DNA of 64,000 bases, taken from the NCBI GenBank assembly GCA_035361075.1, contig DAOSBX010000015.1, forward strand, positions 1 through 64,000, given 5' to 3'. Each line of letters starts with the position of its first letter. Within the stretch, counting starts at the first letter, position 1. This DNA is from Candidatus Hydrogenedens sp. Its GTDB lineage: Bacteria; Hydrogenedentota; Hydrogenedentia; Hydrogenedentales; Hydrogenedentaceae. Made by a program: the position numbers and the translations under genes. This document shows, one piece after another, positions 44,639 to 53,947 of this stretch. The notes beneath the pieces are model-generated. The model saw only the letters and a list, made by a program, of their open reading frames with translations, did not search any database and was not told where the DNA came from.

Positions 44639-47600
44639 ATGATGGAATATAACATGGGTACAAAAAGAAAATGGATTTTAATAGGAATTTACCAGACAAT
44701 AATCTTACTTCTTTTCCCTCTCTTTTCTTTTGCTATTAATTATCAAAATATAACCGATAACTCCATCCTTGATAATTACTTTCTCCCATCAGAAAATTTT
44801 CATCGTTATTTTGCTTTCTCTAATAATCAATACTTTGAAATTTCAAAAGATAATTTGAAAATATGGATATGGGATTCATCAAAAAATAAGTTTACAGACC
44901 CTATTGAAATAATATTCTTAAACAGTCATGCAGATATTATTTATGGGAGTAAACCAACTGACATTAAATACAATTGTTACTCTGGAAATCAACCTGAAAC
45001 GTGGATAGTTGATAGTTGTGCTTATGAAAAAATTTGCACCCCGAATGTGTATGATGGAATTGACCTTGAGTTTTATTTCCAAAATAAAAAGTTAGAATTC
45101 GATTTTATTGTGAACCCCCAAGCTGACTTAAATCAAATAACATGGGAAATTAAAGGGGGAAATGTAATTACATATTTAGATAATAATCTAACTATAACAA
45201 ACGACACTGGTTACACAATTAGTTTTAGTATCCCTAAGATTTATCAATCTTCATATAAAAACATAGAAACCTCATCTTTACAAAACGCCTACTTTTCCAA
45301 TATAGGTAGAAATACATATCAGATTATTGTTGAAAAATATGACCAAAATTTAGAACTGGTGATAGACCCAATTCTCACACTTTCCACTTATATGTTTGTA
45401 CCCAATGCTAATAAACCACAATCACTATTCAATAGAGTATATTTAGATTACTATAATAGTACTACTGATATTTCAATAATTGGTGTATCTGCTGAATTAC
45501 CTAAAACGGAAGGTATTGATATTGCTGTGTTCTTATGTAAGTTATCACCGACTATAGGGAAGGCACATGATATTACATTTTTAAATGGGAACAGCAATGA
45601 TTATATAAATGCAATAAATCATCACTCTGATTTTATAAACAATCATATTATTGTTGCTGGAAAAACAAATTCAACAAACTTTCCCATCAGCAATTCTATT
45701 CCCCCTTTTAATACCAATTTGAATATAAATGGTACTTCAGGCGAATTTGATGGTTTCTTAACTATACTTGATAAAGACTTAAAAATAACATTTTCTACAC
45801 TCATTGGCGGAACAGGATATGATTCGATTGAGGATATAACAATCAACGAAAATTACTTGTTCTTTGCGGGAAACACAAGCTCTACAGATTTACAATTAGT
45901 TAATTCTACACAAACAGGAACAAAAGAAGTCCTTTCCGCTGATGGCTTTTGGGGAATAATGACTCTAAACCCATTAGAATGTAAATATATGACAAAGTTA
46001 AATGCAGGTGAACTCGAAGTCAAAGATATTGAAGCAAACTCAGAATATGTATACCTTTGTGGCAACACATCTATAGGCTATCCAGTTTTTACACCAGCGA
46101 TACCTGAATCTCAAATTCAGGGAAAAGATATTTTTGTTCAGCATTATTCATATTTAACCGAAACAACTAATCCAAATGTTAATTTGTTATCCTCTTTCTT
46201 TTTTGGAGGTTCGTATGACGACATCTTAGAAGGAGGTATTCTAATTTACTATGATACCCTTTGTTTAGCAGGTAATACATACTCTAATGATATACCCAAC
46301 CCAAAGTCAGCCGTCCCTGAAAAGATAGATAACCAAACGCATCCCTTCCTAACTGTAATAAATCCTGATTTAACACAAAAAGTTGTTGGTACATACTATG
46401 TGTTCGGTAATGGAACAGATATATTAACTGATATAAAAACACCAGATAAGTTTTACAATGAATTTTTCATTGCAGGTTATACCAATAGTAATTTTGAAAA
46501 TTTTTCATGGGATAATCCTACCTTCACTTCAAATCCATTCAATACTTTACTAAATAATGGGTTATACAATAATTATTATGACGCAATGATTTGGAGATTG
46601 CAATGGAATAGTTCTAATTCTACAATTACTCCAACATGGGGAACATTTTTAGGCGGTAGTTTAAGCGACACTGCACTCTCAATAGGAACTGCAAGCGATA
46701 CTCATATCTGTATTGTTGGAATAACAGAATCAACAGACTTTCCATTACAGGGATGCCATTCCATCGAATCTGAACATCTACCAACCCTACCAACCCAATA
46801 TCTATCTGCGTTTAATATCCCAGGCAAAATTATTTATGTAAATCCTAACAGTTCCACACCCGATGGAAATTCTTGGGAGACAGGTTTCCATACTATTACA
46901 GATGCAATTAATTCAGCCAACAATTATGATGAGATTTGGATTAAAGCAGGTGAATATAATGAAAGGGTTTCAATAACTGATTTATCCAATATTATCATCC
47001 GAGGTGGTTTTTCAGGAACTGAAACAAATGTTAATAATGTTAATCCTTGGCTAAATCCAACAAAATTAATTATTCTTCCGACCAAAGCCTCAGGAAACGT
47101 AGGAACTCCAATTCTTAATATTACTTCGGCTTATGATATTGCTATATATGGGCTTATTTTTGAAAATGGAAATAATATAATTGGTGATGGAGGAGCATTA
47201 ACCATAACTAATTCATCGGTTTATATCTCTTGTTCTCAGTTTTATACTAACACCGCTTACGGAAACGGAGGTGCAGTTTATATAGATAACTCTTCAGTGA
47301 GTTTTACAAACTGTGTTTTCTCTAAAAATTCTTGTTCGGGAAATGGGTCTGCCATTTTTGCAAACGAATCAAGTCTTCAATTAACTCATTGCACATTGGC
47401 TGATAACTTCAAAACTTCCAGTGGTGACATTAGTACTGTTGATATACAAGGTTCTACCTCAGCATTGGAAATTTTAAACTCAATTATTTGGGCATATAAT
47501 GGAAATAATATACCACAAATAAATTACGACGAAACCATTAATATTGAATATCTTTTACTTAGAAATTCAATAATACAAAACTTTGATAAAATTGCATCTC

Positions 47601-50356
47601 CTCCCCCTTCAATTAATATCATTGAAACAGAACCTCTTTTTATGGAGTATCCATCTGAAACATCTCCTGGGGATTTAAATCTGACTTTAGACTCTCCTGC
47701 CGTAAATCTTGGAGACCCAATTTCATTAACTATTGAATACGGAGCAATTAATGAAGATATTCGTCGTATGCCCCGTATAAATCTTGGGGAATGTAAACCT
47801 GATGCTGGTGCCTTCGAAATATTTCCAGCTCCACCTCCAAAAATTGTGCTTTATGGCGATAATCCATTATATCTAAATGTAAATGAACCTTATACAGAAC
47901 CTGGTTTCGAAGCTAAAGATGGTTGCAATACTGATATAACGGATCTCGTAGATGTAGATAGTACAAATATAAATCCGAGTATACCTGGAGAATATATAGT
48001 TACATATTCAATTATAAATCCCTACAATCAAGGTGAAATAATAAAAGTCACAAGAACTGTTATTGTTATTTCTTCAACTGGAGAACCACAAATAACTCTT
48101 ATCGGTCCTCCTGAAGTAGTATTAGAATGTGGTATTAATAATTTCAATGATCCAGGAGCAACGGCTAAAGACCCATCTGGAAATGACATTACTGACAAAA
48201 TCAAAGTTGACAATAACGTGAATATTAATAACCCTGGCTCATATACAATCGTCTATAGTATAGACGGTACCGAAGAATATACTTCTGCAACAGCGACGCG
48301 AACTGTACAAGTAATAGATACAACACCACCACAAATAAATCTCATTGGTGATACTACAATAGTTTTGCCTTGCAACTCAGTATGGACAGAGCTGGGATAC
48401 GATGCAAGCGATTCATGTTCATCAACCGTTGATGTAACAAATGAAGGTGAAGTAAATCTTTCACAAAGTGGCATCTACGTTCTGACCTATACTGCATTTG
48501 ATGAATCAAGAAATCATATTACTGTTCAAAGGACAGTTGTTGTTGATTGTGATGGGCCCAATATTACTCTTATCGGAAGCTCTAAAATCACGTTGCCTTG
48601 CAATACTGTATGGAACGACCCTGGATATGTAACTTCTGATTCTATATCTGACGTTGCTCCTGTAAAAGTTACTGGGACTGTAAATACCTCACAAACGGGC
48701 ACATATACTATTACCTATGAAGCGACTGACACAATGGGGAACTCTTCTTCAGTTCAAAGGATAGTTGTTGTTGACTGTGATACTACCCCATTAAACCAAT
48801 GCGAAAGTGGATGTATCAACTCTCCAGAAAATTCGATTGATAATGATGGTGATGGCATTAGCTTATGCATAGAAAATTGTTACGGGACTTCTGACCAAAA
48901 AATTGATTCGGACGAAGACGGAATGTCTGACGACTTTGAAATTAACTATACACTTAATCCTTCTCGCCCTGATGCAGAAGAGGACGCAGATTTAGATGGA
49001 TATACCAATTTAGAAGAATATTTACAGAAGACAAATCCTATAGATTCAAATTCTCCATGGACTTCCTATTATGTTTCACCGGATGGAAATGATGATATTA
49101 ATACTAACAATGGCTCTTTAATGAAACCATGGAAAACTATAAATTATGCAATTTCAAATACTCCACAAACCACTATGAAAATAGCGATTATTCTTCTACC
49201 TGGGGATTATCATGAAATTATAAATTTGAAATCCAATACGGTCTTACGTGGTATCACTATTTCTGGTTCTGGAGAAAAACCCACTATATTTGGGACAATA
49301 AATGGTGCTGAAAACTCAGATGTTTTTTCTATTGATATTAGACCTCCCTCTCCATCACAACAGGATTACATTCTTCTCAATTGTGGAAATAACATAATGC
49401 ACATTAAAAATGTCCGTTTCTTGGGAACAGGTACAGAAATAGGAATATCTGTAGACGGAGATAAACCTTATTACACAGTTATTGAGCAATGCACCTTTGA
49501 AAATCTAAAAATAGGTATCCAAATAGGAGACAGTATACCTATTATTCGTCGATGCATCTTTAGGACATCGGATAGTATAGATACTGTTTCACCCACATGT
49601 ATCTACATTAAGGATAATCAAGGCAGTTCCAATCCTTCCAACTCTTTAGGTGATATTAATGACCCTAATACAGGCTGGAATACTTTTGAGTTAGAATCCG
49701 GTAAAGCAATTATTAATGAAAGGTCAACTCCAATCATAGCGGACAATAATGATTGGGGAACAGAGGATACAACTTCATTAGTTGAAGGAAATGTCAAAAT
49801 TAATTATGCATTAAAGAAAGGCTCTGCTCTTGTAGCTTCTTCACTTTCATTTGTTGTTTGGAATGCTTCAAATAAACAATCTATACAAAATGCTACTATC
49901 TCATTGAGTCCTTCTGTATATCCACCACTCTCCCAAAATACAAATGGTGTATACACCTTCAGTTCTATTCCAGAAGGGACATACAATGTTACCATCACTG
50001 CCCCCAGTTTCCAAAACCATTCATTAACCACAACTGTACCAGCGGGAAATATAAAATCCGAGTCTGTTGCACTAAAACCTGTAACAACACAAGAAGGTTC
50101 CAATGACGGAACTCATGATGGCTCTCCTGATGGCTCTGTTGATGGCTCAAATGAAGGTGCCGTTGACGGAACACATGATGGCTCTAATGATGGTACAAAC
50201 GAAGGACAAACAAATGAAGGAGAACCAACCAAACCTGTAAAAAAATGCGGTTGTAATCAAAAGGGCAACAAAACTTCCATTTCAGAAATAGCGATAATAA
50301 GTTTAGCGATTTCAATGCTTGGAATGTATCGACCTAAGAAAAATAAACGATTATAA
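44639..50356 (+). CDS. Giant multidomain surface protein with propeller repeats, two beta-helices, Ig-like repeats and putative C-terminal sorting signal
   Basis: ATG 44639 gives 1905 residues; ATG 44654, just before the signal peptide, is also possible. Order: signal peptide (to about 35); N-terminal domain (about 35-250) shared with the 1138-residue SBBP protein (I-D-L-E-F-Y-F-x-x-K-K-L-E-F-D-F); divergent SBBP-like repeats (about 250-730); parallel beta-helix 1 (about 730-1065, G-G-A-V-Y-I-D-N-S-S-V-S-F); four DUF5011-like Ig domains (about 1067-1380, N-D-P-G-x-x-A-x-D pattern); a thrombospondin-3-like calcium stretch (about 1387-1470, D-N-D-G-D-G, D-S-D-E-D-G-M-S-D); beta-helix 2 (about 1474-1720); a CarboxypepD-regulatory-like domain (about 1727-1814); an Asp/Glu-Gly linker (1817-1865); and a tail of K-K-C-G-C, one hydrophobic helix and K-K-N-K-R. 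Probably surface-displayed; ligand unknown. Single gene, tail-to-tail with mltG. Confidence 0.85.
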   Translation: MMEYNMGTKRKWILIGIYQTIILLLFPLFSFAINYQNITDNSILDNYFLPSENFHRYFAFSNNQYFEISKDNLKIWIWDSSKNKFTDPIEIIFLNSHADIIYGSKPTDIKYNCYSGNQPETWIVDSCAYEKICTPNVYDGIDLEFYFQNKKLEFDFIVNPQADLNQITWEIKGGNVITYLDNNLTITNDTGYTISFSIPKIYQSSYKNIETSSLQNAYFSNIGRNTYQIIVEKYDQNLELVIDPILTLSTYMFVPNANKPQSLFNRVYLDYYNSTTDISIIGVSAELPKTEGIDIAVFLCKLSPTIGKAHDITFLNGNSNDYINAINHHSDFINNHIIVAGKTNSTNFPISNSIPPFNTNLNINGTSGEFDGFLTILDKDLKITFSTLIGGTGYDSIEDITINENYLFFAGNTSSTDLQLVNSTQTGTKEVLSADGFWGIMTLNPLECKYMTKLNAGELEVKDIEANSEYVYLCGNTSIGYPVFTPAIPESQIQGKDIFVQHYSYLTETTNPNVNLLSSFFFGGSYDDILEGGILIYYDTLCLAGNTYSNDIPNPKSAVPEKIDNQTHPFLTVINPDLTQKVVGTYYVFGNGTDILTDIKTPDKFYNEFFIAGYTNSNFENFSWDNPTFTSNPFNTLLNNGLYNNYYDAMIWRLQWNSSNSTITPTWGTFLGGSLSDTALSIGTASDTHICIVGITESTDFPLQGCHSIESEHLPTLPTQYLSAFNIPGKIIYVNPNSSTPDGNSWETGFHTITDAINSANNYDEIWIKAGEYNERVSITDLSNIIIRGGFSGTETNVNNVNPWLNPTKLIILPTKASGNVGTPILNITSAYDIAIYGLIFENGNNIIGDGGALTITNSSVYISCSQFYTNTAYGNGGAVYIDNSSVSFTNCVFSKNSCSGNGSAIFANESSLQLTHCTLADNFKTSSGDISTVDIQGSTSALEILNSIIWAYNGNNIPQINYDETINIEYLLLRNSIIQNFDKIASPPPSINIIETEPLFMEYPSETSPGDLNLTLDSPAVNLGDPISLTIEYGAINEDIRRMPRINLGECKPDAGAFEIFPAPPPKIVLYGDNPLYLNVNEPYTEPGFEAKDGCNTDITDLVDVDSTNINPSIPGEYIVTYSIINPYNQGEIIKVTRTVIVISSTGEPQITLIGPPEVVLECGINNFNDPGATAKDPSGNDITDKIKVDNNVNINNPGSYTIVYSIDGTEEYTSATATRTVQVIDTTPPQINLIGDTTIVLPCNSVWTELGYDASDSCSSTVDVTNEGEVNLSQSGIYVLTYTAFDESRNHITVQRTVVVDCDGPNITLIGSSKITLPCNTVWNDPGYVTSDSISDVAPVKVTGTVNTSQTGTYTITYEATDTMGNSSSVQRIVVVDCDTTPLNQCESGCINSPENSIDNDGDGISLCIENCYGTSDQKIDSDEDGMSDDFEINYTLNPSRPDAEEDADLDGYTNLEEYLQKTNPIDSNSPWTSYYVSPDGNDDINTNNGSLMKPWKTINYAISNTPQTTMKIAIILLPGDYHEIINLKSNTVLRGITISGSGEKPTIFGTINGAENSDVFSIDIRPPSPSQQDYILLNCGNNIMHIKNVRFLGTGTEIGISVDGDKPYYTVIEQCTFENLKIGIQIGDSIPIIRRCIFRTSDSIDTVSPTCIYIKDNQGSSNPSNSLGDINDPNTGWNTFELESGKAIINERSTPIIADNNDWGTEDTTSLVEGNVKINYALKKGSALVASSLSFVVWNASNKQSIQNATISLSPSVYPPLSQNTNGVYTFSSIPEGTYNVTITAPSFQNHSLTTTVPAGNIKSESVALKPVTTQEGSNDGTHDGSPDGSVDGSNEGAVDGTHDGSNDGTNEGQTNEGEPTKPVKKCGCNQKGNKTSISEIAIISLAISMLGMYRPKKNKRL

Positions 50357-50358
50357 TC

Positions 50359-51429
50359 TTACTTTTGTCCCTTATTATCAACGTTTGAAGAATTATTATT
50401 TTTTAGTTCCTTTTTATAATTTTTAACGGCGGTAATATGTTCATCTATTGTTTTGCTAAACGTATGTGTCCTATTATCACCATTTGATACAAAATATAAA
50501 TAATCCCCATCCGTAGGTGATATAACTGCCCGAATACTTTGAATTCCTGGATTACATATTGGTGTAGGTGGTAACCCTTTATATTTGTATGTATTATATG
50601 GAGAATCTATTAATTTATCTTGTTCTGTAAGTAATTCACCATACTTTTGATTTGCATACTGAAGAGTAGCGTCTATTTGAAGCAACATTCCCTTCTTTAA
50701 CCTGTTATATATTACCTGAGCAATCAATGGTCTCTCGTCATCTATCTTAGACTCTTCTTCAACTAATGATGCAATTATAATTGTTTTATATCTTTCTTCT
50801 TCTGATACATTAATTTTATATTCCTCACATAATTTATCCCAATTTTTATTAAATTGCTTCATCATTGCATCTGCCAATTCTCTCATACTTGGAACTTCCT
50901 CAAACATATATGTTCCAGGCATTAAAAAACCCTCAACAGTCGGTCCAGGTATTCCTTTCTCTTTTGCATATTCACTTGAATTTACAAGATTTAAAAACTC
51001 CTCTGGATTGGGTGTTATATCTGCTATCTGCTTATTCGTCAATCCTTCTGGGACAGTTATTTTATAAACATAAATAGGTCTAACTGGCCCTTTTTTTATC
51101 AATTCATATATTTGGCGAATAGAAACACCATTGGGAATAGAATAAATCCCATACTTAATATTCTTATCTTCACCCTCTAACTTCAAAAAAATCAAAAAAA
51201 ATATTTCGTGTGGGATTAAATTATTCTCTTTCAATATAGTAGCCACATTTCTGGCTGTACTTCCCTTTGGAATAGTTATTTCCACTTGCTCACCAGGGAC
51301 AGCATCTCTCACCATATAAATATATAGACTTAAACTAATACCAGCAGAAATAAAAATTAAAAAAACAAACATTGCCAATAATAAACATAAAATTGTCAGC
51401 CAATTTCTTTTCTTTAAATGTTTTGGCAT
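50359..51429 (-). CDS. mltG: Endolytic murein transglycosylase MltG
   Basis: A 356-residue inner-membrane YceG-like enzyme that cuts nascent peptidoglycan strands and sets glycan length. One N-terminal membrane helix (about 10-33) is followed by a LysM-like domain (I-P-K-G-S-T-A-R-N-V-A, about 48-58) and the catalytic domain. The catalytic Glu lies in I-A-S-L-V-E-E-E-S-K-I (about 225), followed by V-I-Y-N-R-L-K and Q-I-D-A-T-L-Q-Y. The motif S-P-Y-N-T-Y-K-Y-K-G-L-P-P-T-P-I-C-N-P-G is diagnostic. It follows ruvX by 13 bases, a common pairing. Only 2 bases separate its stop from that of the convergent giant gene. Confidence 0.95.
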   Translation of the reverse strand: MPKHLKKRNWLTILCLLLAMFVFLIFISAGISLSLYIYMVRDAVPGEQVEITIPKGSTARNVATILKENNLIPHEIFFLIFLKLEGEDKNIKYGIYSIPNGVSIRQIYELIKKGPVRPIYVYKITVPEGLTNKQIADITPNPEEFLNLVNSSEYAKEKGIPGPTVEGFLMPGTYMFEEVPSMRELADAMMKQFNKNWDKLCEEYKINVSEEERYKTIIIASLVEEESKIDDERPLIAQVIYNRLKKGMLLQIDATLQYANQKYGELLTEQDKLIDSPYNTYKYKGLPPTPICNPGIQSIRAVISPTDGDYLYFVSNGDNRTHTFSKTIDEHITAVKNYKKELKNNNSSNVDNKGQK

Positions 51430-51442
51430 GTTTTATACACTA

Positions 51443-51871
51443 CTACCTTCTTTTTTCACGTTCAAGATACATTTCTAACAACTTTGCCGCTGCAATCTTA
51501 TCAACTACACCCCGTTGTTTTTTTATGCTCAGGCCAATGTTTGTTAACGTTTTTTGTGCTGATGTGGTCGTCAATCGTTCATCCACAAGTTCAATATCTA
51601 CATTCTGTATATTTTCTTTTATCTCTCTATAAAATTCTCGTACTTTTCCAGATTGTATCCCTTCTTTCCCATCTAATTGTAATGGTAATCCTATAATTAT
51701 TTTTTTGATATCCTTATCTATAACTATTTTTTGTATCTCTTTTATACAATCTTCCGTTTTCCTTAAATCAATAACTAAAAGTGGAAAAGCAAAAATCCGC
51801 AACGGGTCGCTAATAGCAACACCTACTCTTACTTCTCCATAATCAATTGCTAATACTCTACCTTCTTTCAA
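51443..51871 (-). CDS. ruvX: RuvX/YqgF family Holliday junction resolvase-like protein
   Basis: A 142-residue RNase H-fold nuclease implicated in pre-16S rRNA 5' processing and, by fold, in junction resolution. It opens V-L-A-I-D-Y-G-E-V-R-V-G-V-A-I-S-D (6-22) with the first catalytic Asp. G-L-P-L-Q-L-D-G (about 81), L-V-D-E-R-L-T-T (about 114) and V-D-K-I-A-A-A-K-L-L (about 140) follow, giving the remaining acidic residues. Length and motifs are standard. First gene of the ruvX-mltG pair, divergent from an unknown gene starting 105 bases away. Confidence 0.93.
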   Translation of the reverse strand: MKEGRVLAIDYGEVRVGVAISDPLRIFAFPLLVIDLRKTEDCIKEIQKIVIDKDIKKIIIGLPLQLDGKEGIQSGKVREFYREIKENIQNVDIELVDERLTTTSAQKTLTNIGLSIKKQRGVVDKIAAAKLLEMYLEREKRR

Positions 51872-51975
51872 TATTTTAATCCTATTTTGTTATTTCAATT
51901 TATACTCTATTTTTCCTATAATTATCTATCCTTGTTGTATTAAAGTATAAATTATAATATGTTTTGGAGAATAAT

Positions 51976-52656
51976 ATGCATCAGGAAGATCGGCCTATTC
52001 ATTTTTCCATCGAATTAATTCACAATCCAACTCCCATCAATAAAGAACAATTACAACGACTTTATTATGACTTAGTGGGAACATCTGTTTCTTACGACAG
52101 CATCGATTTCAGTTTTCCGATGCAAACACGATTTTATTCAACTCGTGGGAATCGAAGTCAATCCATTGTCTTATTTCTCATCGACCGCACATTAATCATT
52201 GAAGAATGGGCATCTATTACCTTTGATGAATTCTTAAATAAGGTTAAAGAACTTTCACCTCGTATCCTATCAGCAAGAAATCAACCTGTCTTCCTTGCTC
52301 ATACAGGGACACTAAGGTCAACCTATGCTCTGACAAGATATGAGGACTCAAAAATTTTAATCTTAGAAAAATTATTAAATCAAAAACAAGAATTAATAAT
52401 TGACCACTTTGGCAGACCTACCACAGCTGTCGGGGTAAAATTGATTTTTCCTGAATCAAATGACACACCAGGCATTTACCACGTGCTTATTGAGTCTTTT
52501 CGACATAGTAAAAAGGAACTGTTTGTAGAAGTTCGTGGCATCTTCGGAAGAACTATAGTAACAAATCAAAATATCCATCTAATTTTAGAAAACTTGCAAG
52601 ATATGAGAGAGTTTCTGGTAAAGAGAATTCAACCTTTTCTTTCCCAATTCGATTAG
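51976..52656 (+). CDS. Conserved-looking protein of unknown function
   Basis: ATG 51976 follows GGAG by 6 bases and gives 226 residues; the frame continues upstream to a TTG at 51964. I do not recognise a family. The first 60 residues alternate beta and helix (H-F-S-I-E-L-I-H-N-P-T-P-I-N-K-E-Q-L-Q-R-L-Y). There are a basic F-Y-S-T-R-G-N-R-S segment (about 54-62), a central R-Y-E-D-S-K-I-L-I-L stretch, and a C-terminal half with mixed strands (V-E-V-R-G-I-F-G-R-T). No signal peptide, membrane helix or Cys/His motif is visible, so it is probably cytosolic. It lies alone between divergent ruvX-mltG and the convergent aldo/keto reductase. Confidence 0.75.
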   Translation: MHQEDRPIHFSIELIHNPTPINKEQLQRLYYDLVGTSVSYDSIDFSFPMQTRFYSTRGNRSQSIVLFLIDRTLIIEEWASITFDEFLNKVKELSPRILSARNQPVFLAHTGTLRSTYALTRYEDSKILILEKLLNQKQELIIDHFGRPTTAVGVKLIFPESNDTPGIYHVLIESFRHSKKELFVEVRGIFGRTIVTNQNIHLILENLQDMREFLVKRIQPFLSQFD

Positions 52657-52680
52657 AATCATCTCACTTCTTCTTGTTAC

Positions 52681-53661
52681 CTACCAGCCTCTTACTCTAT
52701 AAATCTCCAGAGGCTCTCTATCTGTCGCCGAAGGTGGTATATATGATAAATTAGAAATGTCTGTCCATTCCTCCTCTGTTATCTTTACATTAACACATCC
52801 TACAACTTCTTTAAACTGCTCTAATGTCCTTGCCCCAACTAATATTGATGTAACACATGGATGGCTTTTAACCCAAGCCCCAGCAAGAACAGCGGGAGAA
52901 AGTCCCTTTTTCTCTGCATATTCAACAAATCTCTTGGTTATTTCTACATAAATTGGATTCTCATATCTTTTCTGATACATCTTATTCTCATCTAATCTGC
53001 CTTTACCTCCCTTCAGATATTTTCCCGTCAACATGCCAGCACCCAGAACATTATAAGGAACAACTGCAAGGTTTTCATGTTTAGCCAACGGCAAGATTTC
53101 CACTTCTACTTGCCGTTTAAGAAGACTGTACATAGGTTGTATACAAACAACAGGCGCATAATGATATTCTCTTGCTACTGCAATTGCCTTCATTATTTGC
53201 CATGCAGAGAAGTTAGAAATGCCCGTATAAAGAACTTTCCCCTGCATAATCAATGTATGTACCGCTTCTAAAGAATACTCTATAGATGTGTCCTCATCCC
53301 AATGATGAAGATAAAGTATATCAAGGTATTCTGTCTTCAATCTTCGTAAAGACTCTTCTACAGATTGGATAATATTCTTTTTTGATAATCCTTCATTATT
53401 TATCCCTTTTTGTGATGGGAAAAATACCTTTGAAGCAATAATAATATCTTTACGCTTGTCACCTATCCATTCACCTACAATCTTTTCTGTTTCCCCTTTA
53501 TTGTAATTGTGAGCAGTATCAAAAAAGTTTATACCTATATCATAAGCACAATCCATAATTTTGAAACTAACTTCTTTATCTGCCTCATTACCAAATGTCA
53601 TTGTCCCCAAACATATTTCTGAAACTTTCAAGCCTGATTTTCCTAATGGAACATAGTTCAT
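52681..53661 (-). CDS. Aldo/keto reductase
   Basis: The 326-residue TIM-barrel, NADPH-dependent oxidoreductase starts Y-V-P-L-G-K-S-G-L-K-V-S-E-I-C-L-G-T-M-T-F-G. The catalytic tetrad is present: Asp and Tyr in N-F-F-D-T-A-H-N-Y (about 46-54), Lys in I-I-A-S-K-V-F (about 79) and His in D-I-L-Y-L-H-H-W (about 118). The cofactor-binding S-I-L-V-G-A-R-T segment is near the C-terminus. It resembles the YajO/Tas branch of general reductases; the natural substrate cannot be predicted. It stands alone between a tRNA-Met gene upstream and a convergent unknown gene downstream. Confidence 0.9.
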   Translation of the reverse strand: MNYVPLGKSGLKVSEICLGTMTFGNEADKEVSFKIMDCAYDIGINFFDTAHNYNKGETEKIVGEWIGDKRKDIIIASKVFFPSQKGINNEGLSKKNIIQSVEESLRRLKTEYLDILYLHHWDEDTSIEYSLEAVHTLIMQGKVLYTGISNFSAWQIMKAIAVAREYHYAPVVCIQPMYSLLKRQVEVEILPLAKHENLAVVPYNVLGAGMLTGKYLKGGKGRLDENKMYQKRYENPIYVEITKRFVEYAEKKGLSPAVLAGAWVKSHPCVTSILVGARTLEQFKEVVGCVNVKITEEEWTDISNLSYIPPSATDREPLEIYRVRGW

Positions 53662-53701
53662 AAAACCATCTCCCTTATAATAACCTTATATAAAGAGAAA
53701 G

Positions 53702-53775
53702 TGGCGGCGCAGGGATTCGAACCCCGGACACGCGGATTATGATTCCGCTGCTCTAACCAACTGAGCTACGCCGCC
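53702..53775 (-). tRNA. tRNA-Met (anticodon CAT)
   Basis: The minus strand folds to a full cloverleaf: acceptor GGCGGCG (53775-53769) with CGCCGCC (53709-53703), a D-arm with AGCTCAGTTGGTTAGAGC, anticodon stem GCGGA/TCCGC around ATCATAA giving CAT, and T-loop TTCGAAT. The A-A/T-C features of initiator tRNA are absent (the first acceptor pair is G-C, not mismatched), so it is elongator Met or, less likely, the CAU-Ile tRNA that is modified to lysidine. CCA is not encoded, unlike the tRNA-Arg in this window. Confidence 0.93.
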
Positions 53776-53787
53776 GTAAGGAATATA

Positions 53788-53817
53788 ATTATAACAAATA
53801 CGCTTTTTATTATACAA
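53788..53817 (-). promoter_or_regulatory. Promoter for tRNA-Met
   Basis: On the minus strand TTGTAT (53817-53812), an 18-base spacer and TATAAT (53793-53788), preceded by TGT (extended -10), lie 12 bases before the tRNA 5' end. Transcription would start at about 53781, so little or no leader is made. Confidence 0.55.
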
Positions 53818-53947
53818 CAGTTCAAGAGATATCTACTCTCACCAACATGTTTATTGTGTCCAATGATAATGTTAATTTAAAGTCGTTTTATTACAATTTT
53901 TTTTCTTATACTAATTGTAAATTTACTAACAATTTAGGAGTAAATAC

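Noticed and set aside
53702..53775. Initiator tRNA-Met
   Set aside because: Bacterial initiator tRNA has a mismatched first acceptor pair and three G-C pairs in the anticodon stem; here the first acceptor pair is G-C, and the anticodon stem differs.
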